From NCBI RefSeq assembly GCF_015706575.1, contig NW_024037074.1, positions 15,861,334-15,925,333 on the forward strand: a stretch of DNA of 64,000 bases. Reading direction: 5' to 3'. Positions 34,359 to 43,978 of this stretch are shown here, in pieces. The DNA is from Patiria miniata (taxonomy: Eukaryota; Echinodermata; Asteroidea; Valvatida; Asterinidae). Made by a program: the position numbers and the translations under genes. How positions within the stretch are numbered: the stretch's first letter is position 1; every line of letters starts with the position of its first letter. The notes beneath the pieces are model-generated. The model was not told where the DNA came from. It made no database searches and saw nothing but the letters and a program-made list of their open reading frames with translations.

Positions 34359-35282
34359 TTAGAATCCTCGGTGAAAACAAGAAGCAATCAATTCATGCAG
34401 GGTTTGCCGAAGCTCCCTGTTCCTCAGATAGTAAATGACGACATTCAGCCAACTGTTGGTGGCAAAGATCAAGTTTGTAATATCGCTAAAATCTACGGGC
34501 AGTGCTCCAGAGATTGAAAAATCCACAGTAAAGATGACAGACGGGATCCAGCATATGAAGACCGTCATGGTTATGATGAACACCGTGGTAGCCGACTTTG
34601 TGCCGACTCTCTGCGGAGCGTTCTGATCACCCAATTCAACACTGATCTGATTCTGGGCGGCGATGCGACGTGCCTGCTGTCGTGCAACGTTAAGAATGTA
34701 CATGTAGAGGATGAAAATTGTCACAAGGGAGATTGCAATTTCAGAAACCACAATGGGCGCAAAGATTTTAAAGGTGGTCCAATTGACATAGCATTTACGC
34801 GGGGATATGGCATTCGGTAAAAAGATGCCATATACAATTATGTTGAATGTCAATGTCATGCTCCACGTGGTAGCGACAATTATCTTTGCTTTCTTCAAAG
34901 TCATCAATGTCGGATAGCGCAGCGAGTAGACGATAGCAAAAAAGCGATCCACCGTCAGGAGAACAAGTGAAAACATACTCAGTGCACTAAAAGATGTTAG
35001 TGAAACACCCCAGACGGTGCACAGAAAAGAACCCAACACCCATTCCCCGTTGAAATGTCGTGTTAGCTCCGGGAGCACCCAGAACAGCCCGATGCAGATG
35101 TCAGACACGGTGAGTGAAGCCATGAACACCTTGGTCGATTCTTGGATTCCGTTGGCGCGATAAAGCGCCACAAGGCATATCGGGTTGAGGGTCAGAATCA
35201 ACACGACTGTCAGAGCTGATAAAACGCCGAAGGAAACCTCGTACGCGTCCAGTTGAGGGTTTGGCTCGCCATGTGGATTCAT
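34359..35282 (-). CDS. Intronless rhodopsin-class GPCR (copy 3, type-2 receptor E)
   Basis: 307 codons with an intact frame. The N terminus is shortened in frame: MNPHGEPNPQL lacks the SVNFTELLN stretch of its sisters, so the conserved NFT glycosylation sequon is lost. The seven-helix landmarks are present: SLTVSDI, GSFLCTVWG, DRF, CWIP and NSWLNVVIYY. Extracellular loop 2 is the short form (AISPRKCYVNWTTF), and it introduces a new NWT sequon there. It is closest to receptor D. Confidence 0.86.
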   Translation of the reverse strand: MNPHGEPNPQLDAYEVSFGVLSALTVVLILTLNPICLVALYRANGIQESTKVFMASLTVSDICIGLFWVLPELTRHFNGEWVLGSFLCTVWGVSLTSFSALSMFSLVLLTVDRFFAIVYSLRYPTLMTLKKAKIIVATTWSMTLTFNIIVYGIFLPNAISPRKCYVNWTTFKIFAPIVVSEIAISLVTIFILYMYILNVARQQARRIAAQNQISVELGDQNAPQRVGTKSATTVFIITMTVFICWIPSVIFTVDFSISGALPVDFSDITNLIFATNSWLNVVIYYLRNRELRQTLHELIASCFHRGF

Positions 35283-35441
35283 GTTGGATGGTTTGGTTGT
35301 TCAACAATATATTTTGCTGTTTTAGTTAGATGAAATCACAATAAGTGTCGTCAAATTATCTGACTGGCTAACAGGTTGTGTGGCTGACTCTTCACTGCAC
35401 AGCAGTTTCGCTAGCTTCAAGCTAATATCTCTTGTTGTTAA

Positions 35442-36146
35442 TATACCTCATACATATTCATGATCGAGAGCCGAACGTTCACTGGTCAATTCACCATCAC
35501 GTGCCAGATGTTATTCTTGCTGTTTTACCAAACGCGCGCGCGAGGATTCACGCACATTGTAAATACGCATGCGTAGTAGACTGTCGCATGGGTTACCCGT
35601 GCGACAGTCTACTACGCATGCGCTTTACAGAGCAATCGAGGAACTGTCGCACGGGTGCAGTACGCACGCGCGAACATCGCCCAGGAGAGATGCATGATTG
35701 CACAGTTCGCGTAAATGTTAATTTCCAGAGCTCAATGATGCCGTACTGAAGAAAATGTATAGACCGTGTAAAGATGTCTCCTGTACAAAAGAAAGTTGTA
35801 CACATTGCAAACAACTATATTTACAACTGTAGTAACTGTATTATATTGCAAACGAACCGAACTAGTAATTGAAGTTGAATCTTTTGGTGAGCTGTACAAG
35901 TTTCCCCGAATTTTGTTTTAGGTGCATAATAATAAAACAAAATTCGGCAACTGAATATGTATGAGGTATAGTAAAACAAATATAACATGGTTTATTTCGG
36001 GTGGACAGTCTATATTAGCTCCCCTCGGTATTGGAAGTTGACAAACTAGTTCCCTCGGCTTCGCCTCGGGAACTAGTTTGTCAACTTCCATTACCTCGGG
36101 GAGCGAATATCGACTGTCCACCCTCAAACCATGTTATATTTGTATA
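35442..36146. mobile_element. TTAA-flanked composite hairpin element (piggyBac-type target), copy 3 only
   Basis: Flanked by TTAA at 35438-35441 and 36147-36150, with outer ends TATAC...GTATA. The left sub-part has a perfect 19-bp inverted repeat (TATACCTCATACATATTCA at 35442-35460 and its complement at 35952-35970). The right sub-part (about 35977-36140) folds into a near-complete hairpin. Copies 1 and 2 continue uninterrupted across the site (about 18058 and 26777). No transposase frame is seen, so it is non-autonomous if mobile. Confidence 0.75.
35566..35622. repeat. 57-bp near-perfect palindrome
   Basis: Arms run from CGCATGCGTAGTAGACTGTC to its complement around a TA centre, with one mismatch. 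It lies within the TTAA-flanked element. Confidence 0.9.
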
Positions 36147-36913
36147 TTAACCTTTAGTTTGGAGTGGTTGACATCACCACTAGTCCACCCCCCCCCCAAT
36201 CGATTCACTGCTCACCTTTTCCGGGATGCTTATTTATTTACAAAACAACGAACAAAAAGTATCTTGTCCCCATGGCAACTCATCTGACACTCTTCCAGCG
36301 TTTGCCTTGATTAACTTGACTGGCCATTTATAAGTTTCCTTTAATCAACATTTTTACCTGTCAGGACAATCTGCAATTACAGAACGGGTATTAAAAAGGT
36401 TCCTCTTCATTTGACATGCAACTTCTTCTGTTTTTATTGCTAAATTACAGTCAACTACAACACGGACCGAATTTTTGAGGTTTCTTCTGTTGCTAAAACA
36501 AACGAAATGCATTTTTTGAATTTTTTTTTTTGGGGGGGGGGGCGTTCGCTTGCACAAATTCGGCATGTACTTGCAACCCAACAAAACTGTATTTGTTGTA
36601 GCAACGAGGGATCACTCCTATAATGGTCTATCTGAGTTCACCTGTCCACGTGTGTCCTTTTCTTTAATCTCATGTGTTTGACATTTGCAAGTCCCAAAAC
36701 CGACTTTTGTTCAGATATTTCAGATCTAAACTTCCATATAAATAAAATTATTCGGATCATTGTGATAATATAGCCTTGGTGGCGCCCTAAATTTCTACCG
36801 TACGAATGTGTGCAGAGATCAAGTTCCAGTTTATATCATTGTCATTTTCAATATTTTTGCTCGACCCAAGGGATTGCCTTTTACTCTCACAGTCTGACTG
36901 ACTGAGTCATTAG

Positions 36914-37253
36914 CAGCAGCGTATCCAGCGTTTGATGTCGGGGGGGGGGGGGCAACCGCACATCCGCGCCGAAATGTAGACATGTTTTTTTTCTCCGGAC
37001 ACTTGCCCTCCGTAAAATAAAAAAGCGGGGGGGGGGGGGGGGGGGGGGGGGGGGTCTGGTACCCATCTTTCAAATGGGGGCGCTCTTCAAAACTTATCAT
37101 TATTATGTATACTATATTATTATATGGACAATTTCACGGCGCATTGTAATGGTTGTTGAGCGGGTTTTCTCTGGTGGGATTGATGGCAGAAGAACTCTAT
37201 AAACACTTCAAATCATTGCTGATGAAAACAATTGTCCACTGGATACGCCACTG
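36914..37253. mobile_element. hAT-like non-autonomous element, copy 3
   Basis: Same element as in copy 2, with inverted ends CAGCAGCGTATCCAG and CTGGATACGCCACTG. The 8-bp target duplication GTCATTAG is perfect on both sides (36906-36913 and 37254-37261). It is 340 bp; the size difference from copy 2 is mostly poly-G length. Confidence 0.9.
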
Positions 37254-37412
37254 GTCATTAGACAAGGATCTTTGGGTCACCTCTAGTATATGTTGGTGTA
37301 CAAAGACATGGTGTTTTATATCAATAATTATGCGGTTTAAAGGATGGAGGACCAATCACTGATATATATGTTTGTCTGAAGAAGAGGGCAGAGGAAATGT
37401 TGACAAACTTAC

Positions 37413-38076
37413 AGAAACTGACCATCCTAGTTACTCCATCCAGGTACACTCTCTTCTCAAAGTTGGCCGAAGTCAGCGTCTCAACGAGCACGCCGCCAGC
37501 ACCTAGCGGGTCCAACTGCATGGGTTCCCACTCCGACGGGTCGAATTGCATCTCCTGGCCATACTCCGTCCTGCTGGCGTTGCGCAGCTCGTTGGCTTCG
37601 CTGCCGTCTTCGGTGTTATTCACCCACCAGTTGCCTTCGTAATCCTCCGGGGTCATTTCGTCTTCTTCGACGATACTATCCCCTCCTTTCTCGTGGTCTT
37701 CATGATCGTCCACATCTTCGAAGTCTCCCTCTTCCTCCCACTCCCTTTCATCCAACTCCGCCCCTTCCACCTCCTCCTCACCAGAATCTTCCAGATGTTG
37801 GTCTACATCCTCGTCTCCCAGAATTTCCTGCGAATCTGTGTCCATTTTCCGGTCAACTGACGCTAAGTGTTGAGGCAATGACCTGGCATGTTTTTCCACA
37901 GTTTGTCGATATGGGTCAGCATCACCTTCGACATCCCTTGAATCGACATTGCCTCGCCAGGTGTTAATTCCATGATTTCCCACCTTACCTGTAGAATCAG
38001 TTCCAAGCTCCGATGATAATGAAACCAAATGGAAGACTAACAAGAGTAGGAAATAGTACCTTGCCCCAGTTGCCAT
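37413..38076 (-). CDS. Alternative first exon 1d of the thioredoxin-like gene
   Basis: 221 codons plus one base, from ATG 38076 to donor T|GTAAGT (intron from 37412). The layout is the same as 1b and 1c: signal peptide YYFLLLLVFHLVSLSSELG, Asp/Glu-rich region, NxS/T sequons, thioredoxin start ETLTSANFEKRVYLDG, TRMVSF. Differences from 1b/1c are scattered substitutions and in-frame indels only; there are no stops. It is the most distal of four first exons, about 26.6 kb from constant exon 2. It lies head-to-head with the methyltransferase first exon at 39790. Confidence 0.74.
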
Positions 38077-39789
38077 ATTGAATGATTACAACACAAAAAT
38101 GATTAACCCTGAACCTAAAACACACAGAGTACATTGGACGTTTTATCAGATCCATTGTTTAGGAACAATAGGCCCAATGAACAACTGCAACACGTGTATG
38201 TAGTTGTTTGCGATCGATAATCTCCACATTGATTGTCGCGAGCAATTGCAAAATGATAACACTCACAGGTGGTGGGATTCGGATTGGACTTTCTCTAATA
38301 TTGTCCAATTTGTATGTAAATTTATTTTTAATGACTAGAAGATCAGTAAAGCAATGTTTGTAGACCTATATGTAGATATTTTGACGCATAAAAGGGTATA
38401 CAGATGAAGTCCATTTGAATTGGCTGGGTCTGGTGGCCGTAGTAACGCGTTTCGGGACTTTGGGTGATAACTATAGATTTTACAGCATTTTGTTTCTACG
38501 GTATTTTTCGGTTTTTACTGGCTTTTTATTGCCGAACTTAGAGAAATATGAATTGCACGAAAAGGTGTTTATGTACCAGCTAAGGTAGTATGATAAGCAA
38601 TATCTTGCTTTCCATAGGATGACAATAAAACATTTCTCTCTGATCAAAAACAATGAATGACCGTTTAATGAAGAGCCATCTAAATTTTCAAAAGGGCCAC
38701 ATTTTGGAGATGTGCAAAATCCACATCGGTAAACGTAAAACAAAAAACGTCCAGCAGAAATTATTTGCTTCCTGTAGTCACAGGTGCATCATCTCGATGG
38801 AACGTTGTTCCGATTTAGAGATGTGCATCTGCAATCAATTAAAACGACTAAAAACAAATGGGTGACTGGCGCCCTCTAGTGGCAAGTGGCTTGGAGGCAG
38901 GAGGAGGGCGCGGGGTGGAGGGATGGCTAGTTTTGGTTCGCTGGTACCTGTAGTATCCAATTTAAACCAGGATTATTGTAAAACGATGTTTCACATTAAC
39001 TTAAGATTAAACTTTTACGAATTTGTAATCCTTTAACCAATCAAACAATTTCCATTTGTCCTTGGGAAAAAAATGTTTAGGCTATAGCTTAAAAAACCGA
39101 GACTAGTTTTGGGGGCTACTTTTGGTTCGCTAGTACCTTTAATAAATGGATATCCAATAACCAGACTTCTTGAAAAACAATGTTTCACATTAACTTAAGA
39201 TGGTTTAAACATTTTACATGAATTTGTAATCTTTAACCAATCAAATCATCTCCATTTGTCGTTGAACAAAAATGTTAGGCCTATTAGCTTTTAAATCCAG
39301 GGCATACAAATACTTTTAAATGAATTATGGTACTTTTAGACGGCGCCCTCTTCATTTAGTCTAATAGGCCTACCTCATTATTTGATGACAACATCACAGC
39401 CATTATTCCAGATTAGCAGGCCTACATGTCGCAACAACAATTTTTATAAGTAGAAAGTTTGAAGTGGTGTGTGGTTCATAATTGTACACAGTCAGTGGTA
39501 ATTTATTGTGAGTTTTCAATTACTGTTCAGTCAACGAAACAAGGAATCCATATGCCAGTGTACCAGGTTACATTGCAACGCTCTACTGGGTGCAGTTGAA
39601 AGGGACAGGAATAACAATTGATTCGCATGTATAACACAAAATGATCATTGGCCTTGACGTACGAATATTGTAATCATATGTCCGAGTTGTATTAAAATCA
39701 ACGGCAACACCGCTGCGTAGCCTAGACTCGCGACAAAATAATTCACTTCTCTTCTTAAGAGTACTTGTTTTTAAGACGAGGAAATCAAC
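38077..39789. promoter_or_regulatory. Head-to-head intergenic region (putative bidirectional promoter), copy 3
   Basis: Counterpart of 19674-21340. Strongly similar throughout, with small indels. The second of the two TCTTAAGA palindromes is altered here (TTTTTAAGA). Function is inferred from arrangement only. Confidence 0.4.
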
Positions 39790-42700
39790 ATGGATGCGGT
39801 TACCAAGACAAAGTTGAAGTTCGTGGTGTCGCTGAACGTGAGGCACTCAAAAGCCGGCATTCGGTCTATCTGTAACCGACTGGCCATGGAGCATTTTGAC
39901 AAGCTCCATTGCAGACCTCAGGATAACGTGTTGTATGTTGGGTGTGGTGCTGGAGAAGAAGCCGTCATTCTAGCGACTCGGGTACAGAATGTCGTCGGTG
40001 AGCATTATTGATTCTGTCCAATTTTTTCAAATGAATTGTACTCACGACTATAGAGTCAGTTTGGGGATTGGAATTGATACCAAAATTTCAAGGGTAACTC
40101 CGAGTGAAGCGGGCTAAGCTAACCGGATTCAACCCAACACAATGCCATCATACTTGCTGCGATCGTTACGAGCCCGGTTCCAATATGAGAACAAACTCCA
40201 CTTTTAACTTACCAAACAAACTGGCGACATTGACAACATGCACGTGTATAAGAGGGCAGTTTTTAATTTTAAGGGACTAAATTTGGGGGTGAAATATGAT
40301 GACGACAACGACAAAACGCAACGCGAAAAATCATCATTGGTGCGCTAAATCGCACGGCACCAACCGTATAAACCGCATACGAAATCGTAATTTCTACCCC
40401 AAGAAACTGTTGAAAAGGTAATTTTTGAATGATTAAAAGCACCGATCGCAACTAAAGAGGGGCCCATAAATACAAGCAACTTGATAAGCACATAATTTGG
40501 CTATAATACGCTATGTGCTTAACAAAAAAAGGTGACACCTACTAGCCACGATCCTTCCCGTCTTCGCGGTTGAATTTTTTTGTTCCGAATATTTATTGAA
40601 GCAATGATTTTTTGCTCGACGGCTCTATGCAACTGGGTCAATTCCGTCTAACCTTCAATGTATGAGAAACAGCAGTCTTGATTAGCATTCATAATTTACG
40701 ACTTTTATTCCAATGAAAACAATTGAATTGAATTACGAGGGTATTAATGTTCAAACTGCTACCTATTAATGTAGGTTTTTAATGTTCTGTCAGTACATAA
40801 TGTCACAAATGCACGTTAATTAATATTTTAAGATGAACGCATGAATCTTAGAAACTTAATATTTTATTGTGCTTGTTTCAAGCTGTCTTGGGAAAAAAGT
40901 GACCGGCTCCATGCAGTGGAGAACATTAAAACAGCAAGCAAAACACAGCGTATAAAATACGAGCATAAGCATATAGCGTGTTTGGCCCAGAGTTGGAAAA
41001 AAATTCTTAGGGACGTGGATTCTGCAGGGCTGAACTGCGTCTTTACAAGGTGTAACGGTTTTAGTTATCCGGCCGGCGCGATAGCATTATGTAGTTGAGA
41101 ATGAGCACCTTGATTCAACGTGCATGTTCAGTCATCGGCCCGAGTGTCATGCCCAGTGGGGAGTGTGTCCAAGTAGTTAGGATTCGTTACTCATGAATGA
41201 TCAGAGGATCAGCTCAGGGGTTCGAATCCAGCCGTGGGTCATATTATTGTGTCCGTGGGCAAGCCACTTCACGCCACTTGCCTCTCTCCGCCCAGGCATG
41301 ATGTGGGTATGACCTACCGGCATTATAGCTGGGGAGTAACATACGAGGGACTGGCATCCTGTCCAGCCAGGGGGAATCGGAATATTTTCAGTCGTTTGAT
41401 GCCAAGGAAACCGGAGATAAACACCGGCCTGATGGGCCATATTGGCTCGTGACAGACTTGTTTCGTAATAAATGTCCAGCCGCCGGCTTCCCGCCCTATG
41501 CTTTTCTTATTTTGAGACGGGCGGACAATTAGCCGCAAAACCCCGCCCCGTCAAAAGCATTTCGCGTTTGGTTTTCTATTCTTCCTTTTCCTTCCTTGTC
41601 TTTTTACCCTAACTCCTTTTTTTCACGGGTTTGGAGGAATGGAAGGGGGTGGTCTCAACCCCCAGAACACACACTCCTAGCAGGCCGCGTATAGACATCA
41701 TGGCCACTTATGATGTTTCTCCAGGTTTTGTTAGACCTTCTTAGATATGTTAAACTTTACTTATAAACAGGTATCGATGTAGATCCGTCCATTCTGGAGA
41801 TTGCCAAGACGGACTACCCGGCTGACAACGTAGAGTACTTGTTGGATAATCTGGGAGATGCCAGCCCCAGCCTCCTAAAGTGGAAAGGCGCCTTCGACAA
41901 AGTGGTCAGCATCAGTCGAATCAAGCTGTTTCCTGAGATGTCCCGTGTCATAGGGAACATGGTTGGGTGTCTGAAAGCTGGAGGCGAGATGTTGGCCATC
42001 ATCCCTAACAACGACTTCAACTTCTTTGACGGAGCTGCGAAGATAATCAAGGATTACCCCGAGTTGGGTCAGAAAATGAAGGTGATCCCATTACTGTCCC
42101 AAATATGTCATTAAAGTTGAACGCTATTTCAAATCAAATATTGGATCTATTCACAGGTGATCGTGTAAGTTAGGACCAGTGTATAACTGTGTTATACATG
42201 TAGGCCTACGTACTTCGGGGATTCCTATCAACATTTCAAAATGCGCCGCTATAACGAACACCGCTATAACGAACATATGGCTATAACGAACATCCCCTTT
42301 GGCTCCCGAAATAGTAACGAACATTTTTTTAATGGACCAAATCAAGTTCGTTATACAATGTAGTGACGTTTATTATGATGGTGTTTTAGTAGTGAACTGT
42401 TACGTGATCGATTAATGATAACTAATCGATTTGCACTTTTAAAACAGGAGAGGAATGTGATGCTTTGGCACAAGACTGAAGAAGAGGCAGAGAAGTTGTT
42501 GAGAGAGATTTGCGACTGGTCTCAACTCTCTTGCAAGACGCAGCGGTTTAATTTCAGCTTGACCGAAGACAAAGCAAAGTGTGAGTAGTGCCCCCCCCCC
42601 CCAAAAAAATAATAATTATCACACAGGAACAAAGGTTTTGACAATATCAGTTAATTAACAATGTACATTTTCCTATGAATGTCTTTATTATGATTGATAT

Positions 42701-43164
42701 AATTGTGATTTGACTCCGATACCTCGACTTCAATTCTTCCCCTAAATCCAGTCACATGTAGACGTGTCGTATTCCTCAAGGTCTCGACATCATGCGATAG
42801 TCTACAATTCCAGTCCCCATCTAAAATATATTAAACACTCATCTCTAATGACTTGCATCTGGAAGTCATATTCAACCTTTTATACTACTCCCAAAAAATT
42901 AAGGATAAAATAAATTGATTCCTTTTTTAATGACGAGTTGGTATTCTACTCTCAAATTAAATATGTACACTTGAAACAATTTTTTTTTGGTCAGTGGTCT
43001 GGTTGGATGGTATCGAGGATGTGGACCGAGTTGGCAAGTCTAACCAGAAGGCATGTCTTGAAGCAATGTGGCAGTGGGCTCAAGTCGAGTATGGATGCAA
43101 CAAAGACGGTGTGCTCAACAAACCATCCGAATTCATGGTGGTATACGGAGTCAAGAAGAACTAG
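39790..43164 (+). CDS. Class I SAM-dependent methyltransferase, complete
   Basis: Exons: 39790-39997, 41771-42081, 42448-42580, 42995-43164. All junctions are GT-AG with matching phases, giving 273 residues. Motif I is NVLYVGCGAGEEAVILA. The exon 1/2 junction restores Gly in VGIDVDPSILEIAK, whose Asp after strand 2 would bind the SAM ribose. Exon 2 continues with WKGAFDKVVSISRI and VGCLKAGGEMLAIIPNND, which fit strands 4 and 5 of the Rossmann fold. The C-terminal part is helical (ACLEAMWQWAQVEYG) and ends GVKKN. The substrate is not recognisable. A SINE sits in intron 1. A second, near-identical first exon lies at 21341 and could feed the same exons 2-4. The gene converges on the minus-strand membrane protein gene ending at 43979. 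Confidence 0.85.
41137..41460 (+). mobile_element. tRNA-derived SINE in methyltransferase intron 1
   Basis: Contains a perfect pol III B box, GGTTCGAATCC (41219-41229), with a weak A-box-like stretch before it. It is followed by a tRNA-unrelated body with GGCAAGCCACTTCACGCC, CTGGCATCCTGTCCAGCC and GGAAACCGGAGATAAACACC. The body recalls conserved SINE central/Deu-type domains of deuterostomes, but that is from memory of the general pattern and uncertain. Confidence 0.6.
42243..42356. repeat. CTATAACGAACA direct repeats closed by an inverted copy
   Basis: Three copies of CTATAACGAAC (about 42247-42292), a fourth degraded GTAACGAAC, and an inverted GTTCGTTATA at about 42346-42355. It is probably a remnant of a small foldback transposon. 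It lies in methyltransferase intron 2. Confidence 0.6.
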
Positions 43165-43978
43165 TGGCGAGTCTAGGATGGTAGAACTCATTGCTACATT
43201 TAGCTCAAAAGTGGTTTTGTGAATTTTCTTTGTCAACATAGTTGTTACACCATTTAAAAAAACAACTTTTTGTGTAGGCCTAATTTGATTTTCAGTTTAG
43301 GCACAAAGAAAGACCTTGCAGTACTTTCAGACATTGCAACTGCGACATGTTTGCAAAAATATTTTCATTACATTTTTGGTTGAGGTTATTTTTAATGGAG
43401 TATTATGGGCCTGTACAATACTTATATTAGAGAACAAAATGTAAAATTGTGACACAAGTTGATATATTTGGCCCTAGACATAATTTTTTCTCGAGGTAAA
43501 TCATCTAAGATTTGTATCAAATATTAAAGTAATTTTAAGAAAATATATGTCATGCACTACAATTTACGCTATTATTAGGTTCTTGCTTAGTGTTAAGTGT
43601 AATTTAAAAAAAATCTATAACTTTCTATGTACATATTAATGTTACAGTGTAATTTGAGCATATTGGTTTCGAGGTTTCAGTAATTTACAAAAAAAACACA
43701 AAATTTTATGGAAATTCTTTTGCACAAAAACCCAATCCATTTTTAATGCAGAAAACATTTTTTTAAATCCACATATTTCTATTTTTTTCTCCTTTTCCAA
43801 CAGATTCTTTCCAACCAAACCCTTCCGGGAAAAATAGTTTCAATTAATCTGAAAACATATTAAAATTGCATATGACAGCATCTTGACGCATCTCTAAAGG
43901 ATATTCCTTGCTTAAAACTCTTGTCCAATCACAAAGCACCGTCTTCATTTGTCATCATCATTCATTCTTCATTGGTCA
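43165..43978. other. Tail-to-tail spacer (methyltransferase / membrane protein)
   Basis: AT-rich 3' DNA of two convergent genes. ATTAAA at 43523-43528 is a possible polyadenylation signal for the methyltransferase. No coding exon is seen. Confidence 0.45.

Larger units (their letters stand above)
35283..37412. other. Spacer between GPCR E and thioredoxin exon 1d
   Basis: Contains the two insertions described separately (35442-36146 and 36914-37253), a poly-T/poly-G junction (about 36520-36542) and poly-G at about 37027-37054. No thioredoxin exon 2 was found on the minus strand. Confidence 0.55.
33540..40618. repeat. Duplicated segment, copy 3 (left end missing)
   Basis: Begins inside a GPCR gene (33540), jumps to spacer DNA at 33625, then carries GPCR E, thioredoxin exon 1d and a methyltransferase first exon. 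It shares the hAT-like insertion with copy 2 and has its own TTAA-flanked insertion (35442-36146). Confidence 0.85.

Noticed and set aside
19001..38076. Exons 1b-1d as separate complete genes ending at the in-frame stop after the donor
   Set aside because: The unspliced read-through breaks off in the middle of a thioredoxin fold, and the added tail (KFVNISS...) has no domain character. A strong GTAAGT donor lies exactly at the expected exon end.
41200..41240. tRNA gene suggested by a perfect B box
   Set aside because: No cloverleaf or good A box, and it is followed by a long tRNA-unrelated body; it fits a SINE.
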